Both the position numbers and the translations under genes were made by a program. A model generated the notes under the pieces. That model saw nothing but the letters and a program-made list of their open reading frames with translations. It made no database searches and was not told where the DNA came from. Shown here piece by piece: positions 10,263-17,849 of a DNA stretch of 64,000 nt; within the stretch, counting starts at the first letter, position 1, and every line of letters starts with the position of its first letter. The stretch is from Nocardia fluminea (lineage in GTDB: Bacteria; Actinomycetota; Actinomycetes; Mycobacteriales; Mycobacteriaceae). Where the stretch lies: contig NZ_PJMW01000002.1 in NCBI RefSeq assembly GCF_002846365.1, positions 620,001-684,000 on the forward strand. The letters run 5' to 3'.

Positions 10263-10742
10263 TCAATCGGTCAGTTCGACCGCGCCGAAGGTGTCAGCGT
10301 CGCCTTGCAGCACCACGCGGAACGCGACATCGCGGCGCGCCCAATAGGCGGCGCAGTCGCGCATCGCAGCCTCGAACCAGGCGCGTTCGGCGGGCTGCCC
10401 GGCGAGCAGGTCGTCGGCGGTGCGGATCACCACGACATAGCCAGGGGCGTCGCCCACGAAATCGTCGAGGTCACGCAGACATTCGTCGAAGGCGTCCTTG
10501 TTGGCACCGAAGTAGTACGGGAACTGGAAAGCCGCGGCGAACTCGTCGAAGAGCTCGGCCACGGTGCGCATCTTGGTGCCGCGTAGTTCGCGCACCCGGT
10601 AGTCGGCAGGCGCGTCGTAGCGGATGCCGCCGAACTGGTTGGCGTCCACCGCCAGCGCGCCGAGCACGGGTGGCGTGGTAGCGGAAGGCGCCTCGGCGCC
10701 GGGGCGAGCAAGGAACTGCGACAGCGTCATTCGCGGCGTCAT
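10263..10742 (-). CDS. Barstar-family ribonuclease inhibitor
   Basis: A 159-residue cytoplasmic protein with the barstar fold signature: LRGTKMRTVAELFDEFAAAF, then FPYYFGANKDAFDECLRDLDDF, corresponding to the helix and loop of barstar that plug the barnase active site (the acidic D-E-C-L-x-D-L helix is intact). The N-terminal 50 residues are extra relative to the 90-residue Bacillus barstar. The start ATG shares its A with the TGA stop of the upstream barnase-like gene (TGATG), so the inhibitor is translationally coupled to its cognate RNase. It protects the producing cell from the nuclease. Confidence 0.9.
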   Translation of the reverse strand: MTPRMTLSQFLARPGAEAPSATTPPVLGALAVDANQFGGIRYDAPADYRVRELRGTKMRTVAELFDEFAAAFQFPYYFGANKDAFDECLRDLDDFVGDAPGYVVVIRTADDLLAGQPAERAWFEAAMRDCAAYWARRDVAFRVVLQGDADTFGAVELTD

Positions 10743-11236
10743 CAGCGCATCCTCGTGAAGGTTTCGTAGTGGTCGCCGGTGTACCAGGCCGAACCGTCGC
10801 TGCCGGTGACGATGCGTTCGGCGTCGCGACCGCGATTGCGCTGCTTGGGATTGACATCCCACTCCTGATACTTCACCGGATTGCCCGCCGAATCCTTGGG
10901 CGGCAGTTTGGTTCCCCGGTTCATGAACTGCTCCCCGCCCTTGGTGCCCTGCGCGTTCGCCGAGCCGGGCCAGCGCCCCGCGTCGATCTCGACGAGGGTG
11001 ACATAGGCGCGGTCGGGCACACCCGCGGTCTTGGTGACCGGTGAGGCCGACGAATTCCCCGCGGGCGGACCAGGTTTCGGCGCGGGCGCGGTGGTGGTGA
11101 TTCCGGCGACGGCACGCGTGGTCGAGGTGACGGTGGTGCTGTCGCTCCCGCGACCACCGAACACGGTGAGGCCGATGGCCGCCAGGACCAGGACGAGTCC
11201 ACCGAGCAGGCTGAGAGTCTTGCGTGAGAGTTTCAT
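10742..11236 (-). CDS. Secreted barnase/RNase Sa-like ribonuclease
   Basis: A 164-residue protein with an N-terminal signal or signal anchor (KTLSLLGGLVLVLAAIGLTVF), a Thr/Pro/Ala-rich linker (about 30-70) and a C-terminal microbial RNase domain. The catalytic residues of the RNase Sa/barnase family are visible: Glu in YQEWDVNP, Arg in NRGRDAERIVTG and His in YTGDHYETFTRMR. It should cleave single-stranded RNA after G. It overlaps xthA upstream by four bases (ATGA) and barstar downstream by one base. Secretion implies action outside the cell or on neighbours; the inhibitor would cover any cytoplasmic precursor. Confidence 0.88.
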   Translation of the reverse strand: MKLSRKTLSLLGGLVLVLAAIGLTVFGGRGSDSTTVTSTTRAVAGITTTAPAPKPGPPAGNSSASPVTKTAGVPDRAYVTLVEIDAGRWPGSANAQGTKGGEQFMNRGTKLPPKDSAGNPVKYQEWDVNPKQRNRGRDAERIVTGSDGSAWYTGDHYETFTRMR

Positions 11237-12012
11237 CGATACTGGACAGTAACGGGCGCGTGGTCGGACCAGCGCTGGTCGTAGGCGTCAGCGCGTTCGA
11301 CGACGGCCTGCTTGGCGCGACCGGTCAGCTCGCCCAGAGCCAGCTGGTAATCGATGCGCCAGCCGGAGTCGTTGTCGAAGGCGCGGCCGCGGTAGGACCA
11401 CCAGCTGTAAGGGCCCGCGACGCCCGGGTGCAGGGCGCGCACCACGTCGACGTAGCCCGCGGCGAGCAGTTCGGCGATCCAGGCCCGCTCCTCGGGCAGG
11501 AAGCCGGCCGACTTCTGGTTGCCCTTCCAGTTCTTCAGATCGACCTCGGCGGGAGCGATGTTCCAGTCGCCACTCACCACGAACTCCCCGGTGCGCGACT
11601 TCAGGTACGCGCCGAGCTCGGCCATGAACCGGTATTTCTCGTCCTGCTTGGGGGTGTTCTCCTCCCCCGAGTGCACATACACGCTGGCCACGGTGATTTC
11701 CCCGAAGTCGGCCTCGAGGTAGCGCCCGGACGCGGCGAACTCGGTGCTGCCGAAGCCGATCCGCACGGCATCGGGCGCGCGCCGCGACAGGATCCCCACG
11801 CCCGCGCGGCCCTTGGATTCCGGCTCCGCATGGGAGAGCACCCAGCCCGCGTCGAGCGCGGGGGCCAGCGCCGCCACGGTCTGCGCATCGGTCGCCCTGG
11901 TCTCCTGGAGGCAGACGATGTCGGCTTCGGTCGCGGCCAACCAGGCTGTCATGCCCTTGGTCGAAGCGGCACGGACCCCGTTAACGTTCACAGTCGAGAG
12001 GATTATCGGCAC
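11233..12012 (-). CDS. xthA: Exodeoxyribonuclease III
   Basis: A 259-residue endonuclease/exonuclease/phosphatase-fold DNA repair enzyme, an AP endonuclease and 3' repair exonuclease. Visible motifs are STVNVNGVRAA with the catalytic Asn, CLQET with the metal-binding Glu, SGDWNIAP with the Asp/Asn pair and WSDHAPV with the catalytic His near the C-terminus. The GTG at 12012 (VPIILSTVNVNG) is the normal family start; the 42 codons before it have no homology. It is the first gene of an overlapping operon with the RNase and barstar genes. In mycobacteria xthA is not, to my knowledge, joined to a barnase pair. Confidence 0.93.
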   Translation of the reverse strand: MPIILSTVNVNGVRAASTKGMTAWLAATEADIVCLQETRATDAQTVAALAPALDAGWVLSHAEPESKGRAGVGILSRRAPDAVRIGFGSTEFAASGRYLEADFGEITVASVYVHSGEENTPKQDEKYRFMAELGAYLKSRTGEFVVSGDWNIAPAEVDLKNWKGNQKSAGFLPEERAWIAELLAAGYVDVVRALHPGVAGPYSWWSYRGRAFDNDSGWRIDYQLALGELTGRAKQAVVERADAYDQRWSDHAPVTVQYR

Positions 12013-12073
12013 CGTACGACCGTACAATGCAGGCAGGGATGCTCCCCCGGACACTGTCGTCCAGGAAGGGGTG

Positions 12074-12934
12074 ATGACGATGACGTCACGCACCGCCAAG
12101 TCCACCGCCCGCCCCGCGCCCGTCGCGGCGCTGCACATCGGGTCCGGCGACCCGGTGTTGTTGTTGCACGGATTCCTGCTGTCGCCACACTGCTGGGAGC
12201 AGGTCGCGCAGCGGATGTCGGCACATTGCGAGGTGTACGCGCCCGCGTTCGCCGGGCACTGGGGTGGCCCGAAGGTCGAGGGGTGGGCACTGGATGTGTA
12301 CGCCCTGGCCGATCAGATCGAGGACCAGCTCGACGAGCTGGGCTGGCGCACCTGTCATATCGCGGGCAATTCGCTCGGCGGCTGGGTGGGGCTCGAGCTG
12401 GCGCGCCGCGGCCGGGCTCGCACCCTCACCACCATCGCCGCGGCGGGCGGCTGGGCGTCGCCTTCGCTGAGTCAGGTCAGGGTCGGCATCAAGTTCGCGT
12501 CGATGATCCCCTTCATCGAGATCGGCAAGCGGCTCGGCGGTGCGGCGATCAACAACGTGCTGGTGCAGCAGGTGGCCGCGTTGCTGGTCACCAAGCGAAC
12601 CAGCGCCGTCGCCCGTCGTGATCTCGCGACCACCCTCACCGCGGTCCTGCACTGCGAGGCGATGATCCCGCTCATTCTCGGCAGCCTGCGCGCGCCGGGC
12701 ATGGACGATCTCGGCGAGCTGAGCACCCCGGTGCGGATGCTGCTCGCCGAATACGACCGGATCATTCCCAACAGCGTGTACGCCACCCGCTACCTGCGCG
12801 AACTGCCCGAATCGGCGGATCGGATCCTGGTGCACGGGGTGGGGCACGTGCCGATGCTCGAGGCACCGGACCGGATCGCCACGCTGATCGCCGAGCACAT
12901 CTACGCCAGCCGCGGGCACCTGCGCGCGGTGTGA
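12074..12934 (+). CDS. Alpha/beta hydrolase
   Basis: A 286-residue alpha/beta hydrolase with an intact catalytic set: HG oxyanion motif in LLLHGFLLSPHCW, nucleophile Ser100 in GNSLGG, acid in LLAEYDRIIP and His in GVGHVPMLEAPDR. There is no signal peptide, so it acts in the cytoplasm. The start is ATG 12074, or the GTG three bases earlier, after AGGAAGGGG. It is divergent from xthA with about 60 bases between starts. Esterase, epoxide hydrolase-like or ring-cleavage hydrolase activity cannot be separated by eye. Confidence 0.87.
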   Translation: MTMTSRTAKSTARPAPVAALHIGSGDPVLLLHGFLLSPHCWEQVAQRMSAHCEVYAPAFAGHWGGPKVEGWALDVYALADQIEDQLDELGWRTCHIAGNSLGGWVGLELARRGRARTLTTIAAAGGWASPSLSQVRVGIKFASMIPFIEIGKRLGGAAINNVLVQQVAALLVTKRTSAVARRDLATTLTAVLHCEAMIPLILGSLRAPGMDDLGELSTPVRMLLAEYDRIIPNSVYATRYLRELPESADRILVHGVGHVPMLEAPDRIATLIAEHIYASRGHLRAV

Positions 12935-12965
12935 CCACGCGAAACCCGGCCGGGTCGGCGGGGTG

Positions 12966-14195
12966 CTACTTGCCGAGCAGACCCTTGGCGATGTGGGTCA
13001 CCTGGATCTCGTTGCTGCCGGCGTAGATCATCAGCGACTTCGCGTCGCGGGCGAGCTGCTCGACCCGGTATTCGCTCATATAACCGTTGCCGCCGAACAA
13101 CTGCACCGCTTCCATCGCCACCTCGGTGGCGGCCTCGGAGCAGTACAGCTTCATCGCCGACGCTTCGGCCAGGCTGGGCGGCTTGCCCGCGCGAGCACGC
13201 TCGAGCACGTTGAACACCATGTTCTGCACGTTGATCCGCGCGACTTCCATCTTGGCCAGCTTGAGCTGGATCAGCTGGAAGCGCCCGATCTCCTGGCCCC
13301 ACAGCGTGCGGTTGCGCGCGTAATCGACACAGAGCCGGTGACATTCGTCGATCACGCCCAGCGCCATGAATCCGACGCCGATCCGCTCGGCGGTGAAACT
13401 GGCTCTGGCGCTTTCCCTTCCGTCGCCGCCCTGGTGTTCTTCGGTCTCGCCGAGCAACCGGTCCTTGCCGAGCCGGACATTGTCGAAGAACAGCTCCCCG
13501 GTCGGTGAGGAGTGCAGGCCCATCTTCTTGAAGGGCTTGCCCTGGGTGAGGCCCTCCATGCCCTTGTCGAGCACGAAGGTGAGCACCTTGCGGTCGCGCC
13601 TGTCGGCGCCGTCGCCCTCGTCGAGCTTGGCGTAGACGATCATCACGTCGGCGCACGGTCCGTTGGTGATGAAGGTCTTCTGGCCGTTGAGGATGTAGTC
13701 CTCGCCGTCGCGCTCGACGCGCGTCTTCATGCCACCGAACGCGTCCGAGCCCGAGTCCGGTTCGGTGATCGCCCAGGAGGCCACCTTGCGCAGGGTGACG
13801 ATGTCGGCCAGCCATCGCTGTTTCTGCGCGAGAGTGCCCCGCGACATGATGGTGGTGGCGCCGAGCCCGATGCTCACCCCGAGGGCGGACACCAAACCCA
13901 TACAGACACCGGACAATTCGCTGATCAGCACCGCCATCATCGACTGCTGGTCGCCGAACGGGCTGCGCGGCTTCTTGCCGTCCTCGCGCGGCCCGACCGC
14001 TTCCTTGGCGAGCATCTTCGCGACGGCGTCCTCGCCCATCGCATCGATCCCGAACTGCCCGAACAGCTTGCGCAGGACCGGGTACGGCAGCATCTCACCG
14101 CTGTCGAGGGCGTCGAGGTTGGGCCGGACCTCCTTGTCGATGAACGCCCGCACGGCGTCGCGGATCATCAGATCGGTCTCGGACCATTCGAACAC
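12966..14195 (-). CDS. Acyl-CoA dehydrogenase
   Basis: A 409-residue flavoprotein of the acyl-CoA dehydrogenase family, which introduces a 2,3 double bond into acyl-CoA and passes electrons to ETF. Diagnostic parts are the FAD-contacting WAITEPDSGSDAFGG stretch, FITNGPCADV, ERIGVGFMALGV and the C-terminal IYAGSNEIQVTHIAKGLLGK. The GTG at 14195 follows AGGAGACGACA and starts VFEWSETDLMIRDAVR, the usual beginning; an upstream ATG at 14279 would add 28 unrelated residues. A 26-base palindrome 28 bases upstream is a likely operator. No beta-oxidation partner gene is adjacent, so the chain-length preference is unknown. Confidence 0.92.
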   Translation of the reverse strand: MFEWSETDLMIRDAVRAFIDKEVRPNLDALDSGEMLPYPVLRKLFGQFGIDAMGEDAVAKMLAKEAVGPREDGKKPRSPFGDQQSMMAVLISELSGVCMGLVSALGVSIGLGATTIMSRGTLAQKQRWLADIVTLRKVASWAITEPDSGSDAFGGMKTRVERDGEDYILNGQKTFITNGPCADVMIVYAKLDEGDGADRRDRKVLTFVLDKGMEGLTQGKPFKKMGLHSSPTGELFFDNVRLGKDRLLGETEEHQGGDGRESARASFTAERIGVGFMALGVIDECHRLCVDYARNRTLWGQEIGRFQLIQLKLAKMEVARINVQNMVFNVLERARAGKPPSLAEASAMKLYCSEAATEVAMEAVQLFGGNGYMSEYRVEQLARDAKSLMIYAGSNEIQVTHIAKGLLGK

Positions 14196-14222
14196 TGTCG
14201 TCTCCTGACGCTCGCTTCGCCC

Positions 14223-14248
14223 AAAAACATACACGCGTGCTTGTTTTT
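14223..14248. promoter_or_regulatory. Palindromic operator in acyl-CoA dehydrogenase/permease intergenic region
   Basis: AAAAACATACACG (14223-14235) and CGTGCTTGTTTTT (14236-14248) form a 26-base palindrome matching at 11 of 13 paired positions. It lies just upstream of the acyl-CoA dehydrogenase ribosome site. It resembles TetR-type operators of fatty-acid genes in spacing, but no regulator gene is next to it. Confidence 0.55.
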
Positions 14249-14388
14249 CTGGGGCTGTTTCGGTGACCCCGGTCACCATCGGGCCGCGTAACAGCGGCGT
14301 AACGGATCGGAAAATTCGCGTCTACATCGATGCAGGACGGTCGGTGAGTCGCCGGTTACGCGCGGCAGCGGATGAAGGAGAGAGGGAC

Positions 14389-16011
14389 ATGGCCGGAGCA
14401 GATACTGCCGCCAAAGAAACACTCGAGGACTACACGCTGCGTTTCGCCCCGCGGAGCTACCGCAAATGGAGCCCGGCTGTCGTCGGCATCTCCGCACTCG
14501 GCGGCATCGCCTACCTCGCCGATTTCGCGATCGGCGCGAATATCGGCATCGCCCACGGCACCGGAAACGCCCTGATCGGCATCGGTATCTTCGCCGTGGT
14601 CGTGATGCTCACCGGATTTCCGCTCGCCTATTACGCCGCGCGCTACAACATCGATCTCGACCTGATCACACGCGGTAGCGGATTCGGCTACTACGGCTCG
14701 GTGATCACCAATATCGTGTTCGCGTCGTTCACCTTCATCTTCTTCGCACTCGAAGGCTCGATCATGGCGCAGGGCCTGTTATTGGGCCTCGGAATTCCCT
14801 TGTGGCTGGGCTATCTGGCCTCCACGATCATCATCTTCCCGCTGGTCATCTACGGCATGAACACCCTGGCCAAACTCCAGGTGTGGACCACTCCCCTGTG
14901 GCTGCTGCTGATGGTGGCGCCGTTCGGATTCCTGCTGGTGCGCCATCCCGATTCGGTGGGTTCGTTCTTCGCCTACGGCGGGGAGAACGGTGAGGGTGTG
15001 AGTGTTTCGGGCGCGCTGCTCGCCGCTGGTGTGTGCCTGTCGCTGATCGCCCAGATCGCCGAGCAGATCGACTACCTGCGCTTCATGCCGCCTCGCACCC
15101 CGCAGAACCGGGCCAAGTGGTGGGGCTGGATGCTGCTCGCCGGTCCCGGCTGGGTGCTGTTCGGCGCGGCCAAGCAGGTCGTCGGCCTGTTCCTCGCGGT
15201 GTACCTGATCGCGAACCTGCCCGCCGCGCAGGGCATCGCCAACCAGCCGGTGCACCAGTTCCTGGAGATCTACAAGGACATGGTGCCGGGGTGGCTGGCC
15301 ATGACCCTCGCCGTGGTGCTGGTGGTCATCAGCCAGGTCAAGATCAACGTGACCAACGCCTACTCGGGCTCGCTGGCCTGGACCAACTCCTACACCCGCG
15401 TCACCAAGACCTACCCGGGCCGCCTGGTGTTCCTGGTGGTCAACCTCGGCGTCGCACTGGTGCTGATGGAAGCGAACATGTTCGACTTCCTCAACAACAT
15501 CCTGGGCTTCTACGCCAACTGCGGCATCGCCTGGATCGTCACCGTGGCCACCGATATCGCGGTGAACAAGTACCTGCTGAAGATCTCGCCCAAGGTGCCG
15601 GAGTTCCGGCGCGGCATGCTCTACGACTTCAACCCGGTGGGCCTGGTGGGCTTCGGGCTCTCGGCGGTGCTGTCGATCATGACCTTCTTCGGCCTGTTCG
15701 GTGAGCTGCTGAAGCCGTACTCGCCGCTGGTCGCGGTCCTGGTCGCCTTCATCGCGACGCCGCTCACCGCGATCGCCACGAAGGGCAAGTACTACCTGCG
15801 CCGCGCCGACGACGGCATCGAGGTGCCGATGTTCGACGAGCACGGCAACCCGTCGGGCGACCTGCTCACCTGCCACGTCACCGGCATGGACTTCGAACGC
15901 CCGGACATGATCGCCTCGGCGGTCCCCGGCCCAGAAGGCGAGATCCAGTACATCAGCTCACTGGCGCTGTCCACGGACAAGGACGGCAAGCACCTACTAC
16001 CCAGGCAGTGA
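14389..16011 (+). CDS. NCS1-family purine/cytosine-type permease
   Basis: A 540-residue integral membrane protein with about 12 hydrophobic segments, of the nucleobase:cation symporter-1 family that imports cytosine, purines, allantoin or related compounds. Supporting stretches are SPAVVGISALGGIAYLADF, the LITRGSGFGYYGS loop and QVKINVTNAYSGSLAWTN (the family sequence in segment 8). The C-terminal 70 residues are a soluble tail (VPMFDEHGNPSGDLLTCHVT) beyond the usual permease core. The ATG at 14389 follows GAAGGAGAGAGGG. It is divergent from the acyl-CoA dehydrogenase gene. Its substrate cannot be assigned. Confidence 0.86.
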   Translation: MAGADTAAKETLEDYTLRFAPRSYRKWSPAVVGISALGGIAYLADFAIGANIGIAHGTGNALIGIGIFAVVVMLTGFPLAYYAARYNIDLDLITRGSGFGYYGSVITNIVFASFTFIFFALEGSIMAQGLLLGLGIPLWLGYLASTIIIFPLVIYGMNTLAKLQVWTTPLWLLLMVAPFGFLLVRHPDSVGSFFAYGGENGEGVSVSGALLAAGVCLSLIAQIAEQIDYLRFMPPRTPQNRAKWWGWMLLAGPGWVLFGAAKQVVGLFLAVYLIANLPAAQGIANQPVHQFLEIYKDMVPGWLAMTLAVVLVVISQVKINVTNAYSGSLAWTNSYTRVTKTYPGRLVFLVVNLGVALVLMEANMFDFLNNILGFYANCGIAWIVTVATDIAVNKYLLKISPKVPEFRRGMLYDFNPVGLVGFGLSAVLSIMTFFGLFGELLKPYSPLVAVLVAFIATPLTAIATKGKYYLRRADDGIEVPMFDEHGNPSGDLLTCHVTGMDFERPDMIASAVPGPEGEIQYISSLALSTDKDGKHLLPRQ

Positions 16012-16015
16012 TATC

Positions 16016-16180
16016 GGAGCGCTGGCGCGCTCGAGTTCGCGGCCCCTTGTGTCCCGTCGATCAGGCACCGTTGCTTGCTCCTTCGTCGCCTACGCAACGG
16101 CACCTGATCGACGGGACGGCCGCGAACCCGGCCGTTGCGCGTCCGTCCCCTCCCTAGAGGTCGGGGGCGTGCGGGGCTGG
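16016..16180. repeat. Structured dispersed repeat, copy A
   Basis: This non-coding block lies between the convergent permease and SDR genes and is clearly related to 58016-58175. It opens with GAGCGC-TGGC-GCGCTC (16017-16032). A large hairpin follows: TTCGCGGCC (16036-16044) pairs with GGCCGCGAA (16118-16126), TCCCGTCGATCAGG (16052-16065) with CCTGATCGACGGGA (16103-16116), and CGTTGC (16069-16074) with GCAACG (16094-16099). The closed loop is TTGCTCCTTCGTCGCCTAC (16075-16093). A GAGGTCGGG...CGTGCGGGGCTGG tail (16157-16180) completes the element. The first 29 bases, the loop and the tail are shared with copy B, whereas the stem bases differ in a compensating way. Confidence 0.85.
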
Positions 16181-16182
16181 TT

Positions 16183-16932
16183 TCAGATCAATTTTCGGAC
16201 CACCGGTAGTGGCAGGACCCGTAGTGCGAAGCCCAGTGGCACCCACGGCCAGGCTGGTACGTAGGCGTTGGCACGACGCTTCTCGATCGCGGCGACCATG
16301 GCGCGGACGCCGGTCTCGGTGTCCACCATGAACTTCGGCTGATGCTTGACGCGGTCGTTCATCTCCGAGCGGATGTAGCCGGGGTAGATCACCGAGACGT
16401 CCACGCCCGCGATCGCCTCCGCCCGCACGCCTTCGGCCAGCGCGGCGACGCCCGCCTTGGTGGCCGCGTAGGTGGTGAGCGTCTTGGGCATGCCGCGCAG
16501 ACCGGAGATCGACGAGATCATCACCAGGTGGCCGCGACCCTGCGCCCGGAAGATCTTCAGCGCCGCTTCGCTCTGCGCCAGGGCCGCGAGAAAATTCACC
16601 ACCGCGGTCTCGCGATTGGCTTTGTGGTGGCCGGTACCCAACGGCGCGCCCTTACCGAGACCCGCGTTGACGATCACGCGGTCGACGGTGCCGAATTCCC
16701 CGGCGAACTCGTCGAAGACGGTGAACACCGCCGCGTCGTCGGTGACATCGAGCTGCTTCACCGAGACAACACGGTCGGGGTGGTCGGCCAGGATCTGCGT
16801 ACGCAGTTCGTCGAGCCGCTCGGTCCGGCGAGCACACAGGCCCAAGTCGTACCCGAGCGCGGCGAACTGGCGCGCCATCTCGGCGCCGAGCCCGGAACTG
16901 GCGCCGGTGATCAGGATGGTGCCCCGGCTCAC
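16183..16932 (-). CDS. Short-chain dehydrogenase/reductase
   Basis: A 249-residue classical SDR. The Rossmann cofactor motif TGASSGLG is at residues 9-16, the NAG-type motif reads VNAGLG, the catalytic serine lies in MISSISG and the YxxxK pair in YAATK. CARRTER after beta-2 suggests NADP preference. The start codon is GTG at 16932. The C-terminal part (AWPWVPLGFALRVLPLP) is hydrophobic, suggesting membrane association. The substrate is unknown. It ends two bases from the structured repeat. Confidence 0.87.
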   Translation of the reverse strand: MSRGTILITGASSGLGAEMARQFAALGYDLGLCARRTERLDELRTQILADHPDRVVSVKQLDVTDDAAVFTVFDEFAGEFGTVDRVIVNAGLGKGAPLGTGHHKANRETAVVNFLAALAQSEAALKIFRAQGRGHLVMISSISGLRGMPKTLTTYAATKAGVAALAEGVRAEAIAGVDVSVIYPGYIRSEMNDRVKHQPKFMVDTETGVRAMVAAIEKRRANAYVPAWPWVPLGFALRVLPLPVVRKLI

Positions 16933-17038
16933 GAGAGCACGTCCGCGGCAGTTAGCCGGTGGTCGATCAGCGATTTCATGCCCCTCACGCTAACCAGCCG
17001 ACGCGTGCCATGGAACCGATCGTGGGTAGATCCTTTCT

Positions 17039-17461
17039 TTATCGCTGGTCGGGGTGCGTCACGGGTACCACTGTCAGCAGGTCGCTCAGACCGGCGAAGT
17101 CCTGGGGATTGACAGTGAACAACGGGAGCCGGTTCACAGAGGCGATCGAAGCGATCATCAGGTCTATCCGGCGCGGTCGCGGGTTGCGACCGCTTGCCAG
17201 AACCGCCGCTACAACGTGCCCGAATCGGCGCGCTGCCCGGGTGTCGAAGGGGATCGGCTCGAATAATGCCTCGGCGTTCTGAACCCGTTCGATCCGACGG
17301 GCTCGTTCGCCCGGATCGGCGGCGTAATGCGGTCCGGCGGCGAGTTCGGCCATGGTCACCGCACTGATCATGATCTCGTCAGGCAACTCCGCCGGTTCGA
17401 GTTCATCGAGCAGGATCAACACGTTCGTATCGACAATGCCTCTGACCGTTTGGGCAGTCAC
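17039..17461 (-). CDS. vapC: VapC-type PIN-domain toxin
   Basis: A 140-residue PIN-domain ribonuclease, the toxin of a VapBC-type module; such toxins cleave tRNA or rRNA with Mg2+. The acidic residues are visible: Asp in GIVDTNVLILL, Glu in VTMAELAAG and Asp in RRIDLMIASIA, followed by the usual LPLFTVNPQDF end. The GTG start overlaps the antitoxin TGA by four bases (GTGA), so the two are translationally coupled with the antitoxin first. Confidence 0.92.
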   Translation of the reverse strand: MTAQTVRGIVDTNVLILLDELEPAELPDEIMISAVTMAELAAGPHYAADPGERARRIERVQNAEALFEPIPFDTRAARRFGHVVAAVLASGRNPRPRRIDLMIASIASVNRLPLFTVNPQDFAGLSDLLTVVPVTHPDQR

Positions 17462-17772
17462 TCGGTGCCATCTCCGGCGAATTCACCGCGTCGGTAAGCC
17501 CGGTCATATGGGTCGTAGAGCGAGTCGTCGACCAGATCATCAGCCTGCGGTCGCATGTCGGGAACCGACAAGCCGGCAAATGCGGCGATCACCTCCGCAC
17601 GCGGCACTGCCGCTCGGCGATGCGCGTTTCTATGCGGAACGAGGTCCGCAACAGGCGCCCCGTCGACGGTGATCGTGTAGGACTGCCCGGAGCGAACCTC
17701 GCGCAGCACCCGGCTCGCGTCGTTACGCAGTTCGCGCTGCGGAATCTCGGGCAGCTCCGCGGGGACCGTCAT
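17458..17772 (-). CDS. vapB: Phd/YefM-type antitoxin of the VapC toxin
   Basis: A 104-residue antitoxin. The N-terminal half IPQRELRNDASRVLREVRSGQSY and VDGAPVADLVP is the DNA-binding Phd/YefM fold. The C-terminal part (DDLVDDSLYDPYDRAYRRGEF) is the acidic, flexible tail that would wrap the toxin active site. It precedes and overlaps vapC by four bases. The complex should repress its own promoter. Confidence 0.92.
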   Translation of the reverse strand: MTVPAELPEIPQRELRNDASRVLREVRSGQSYTITVDGAPVADLVPHRNAHRRAAVPRAEVIAAFAGLSVPDMRPQADDLVDDSLYDPYDRAYRRGEFAGDGTE

Positions 17773-17849
17773 GTCGCTAGGTTACGCCCTGAGCTACGGG
17801 AGCGCTACGGCATTCCTACACTGCTTTGCGAGCTCCCTCCTGTGCCTGT

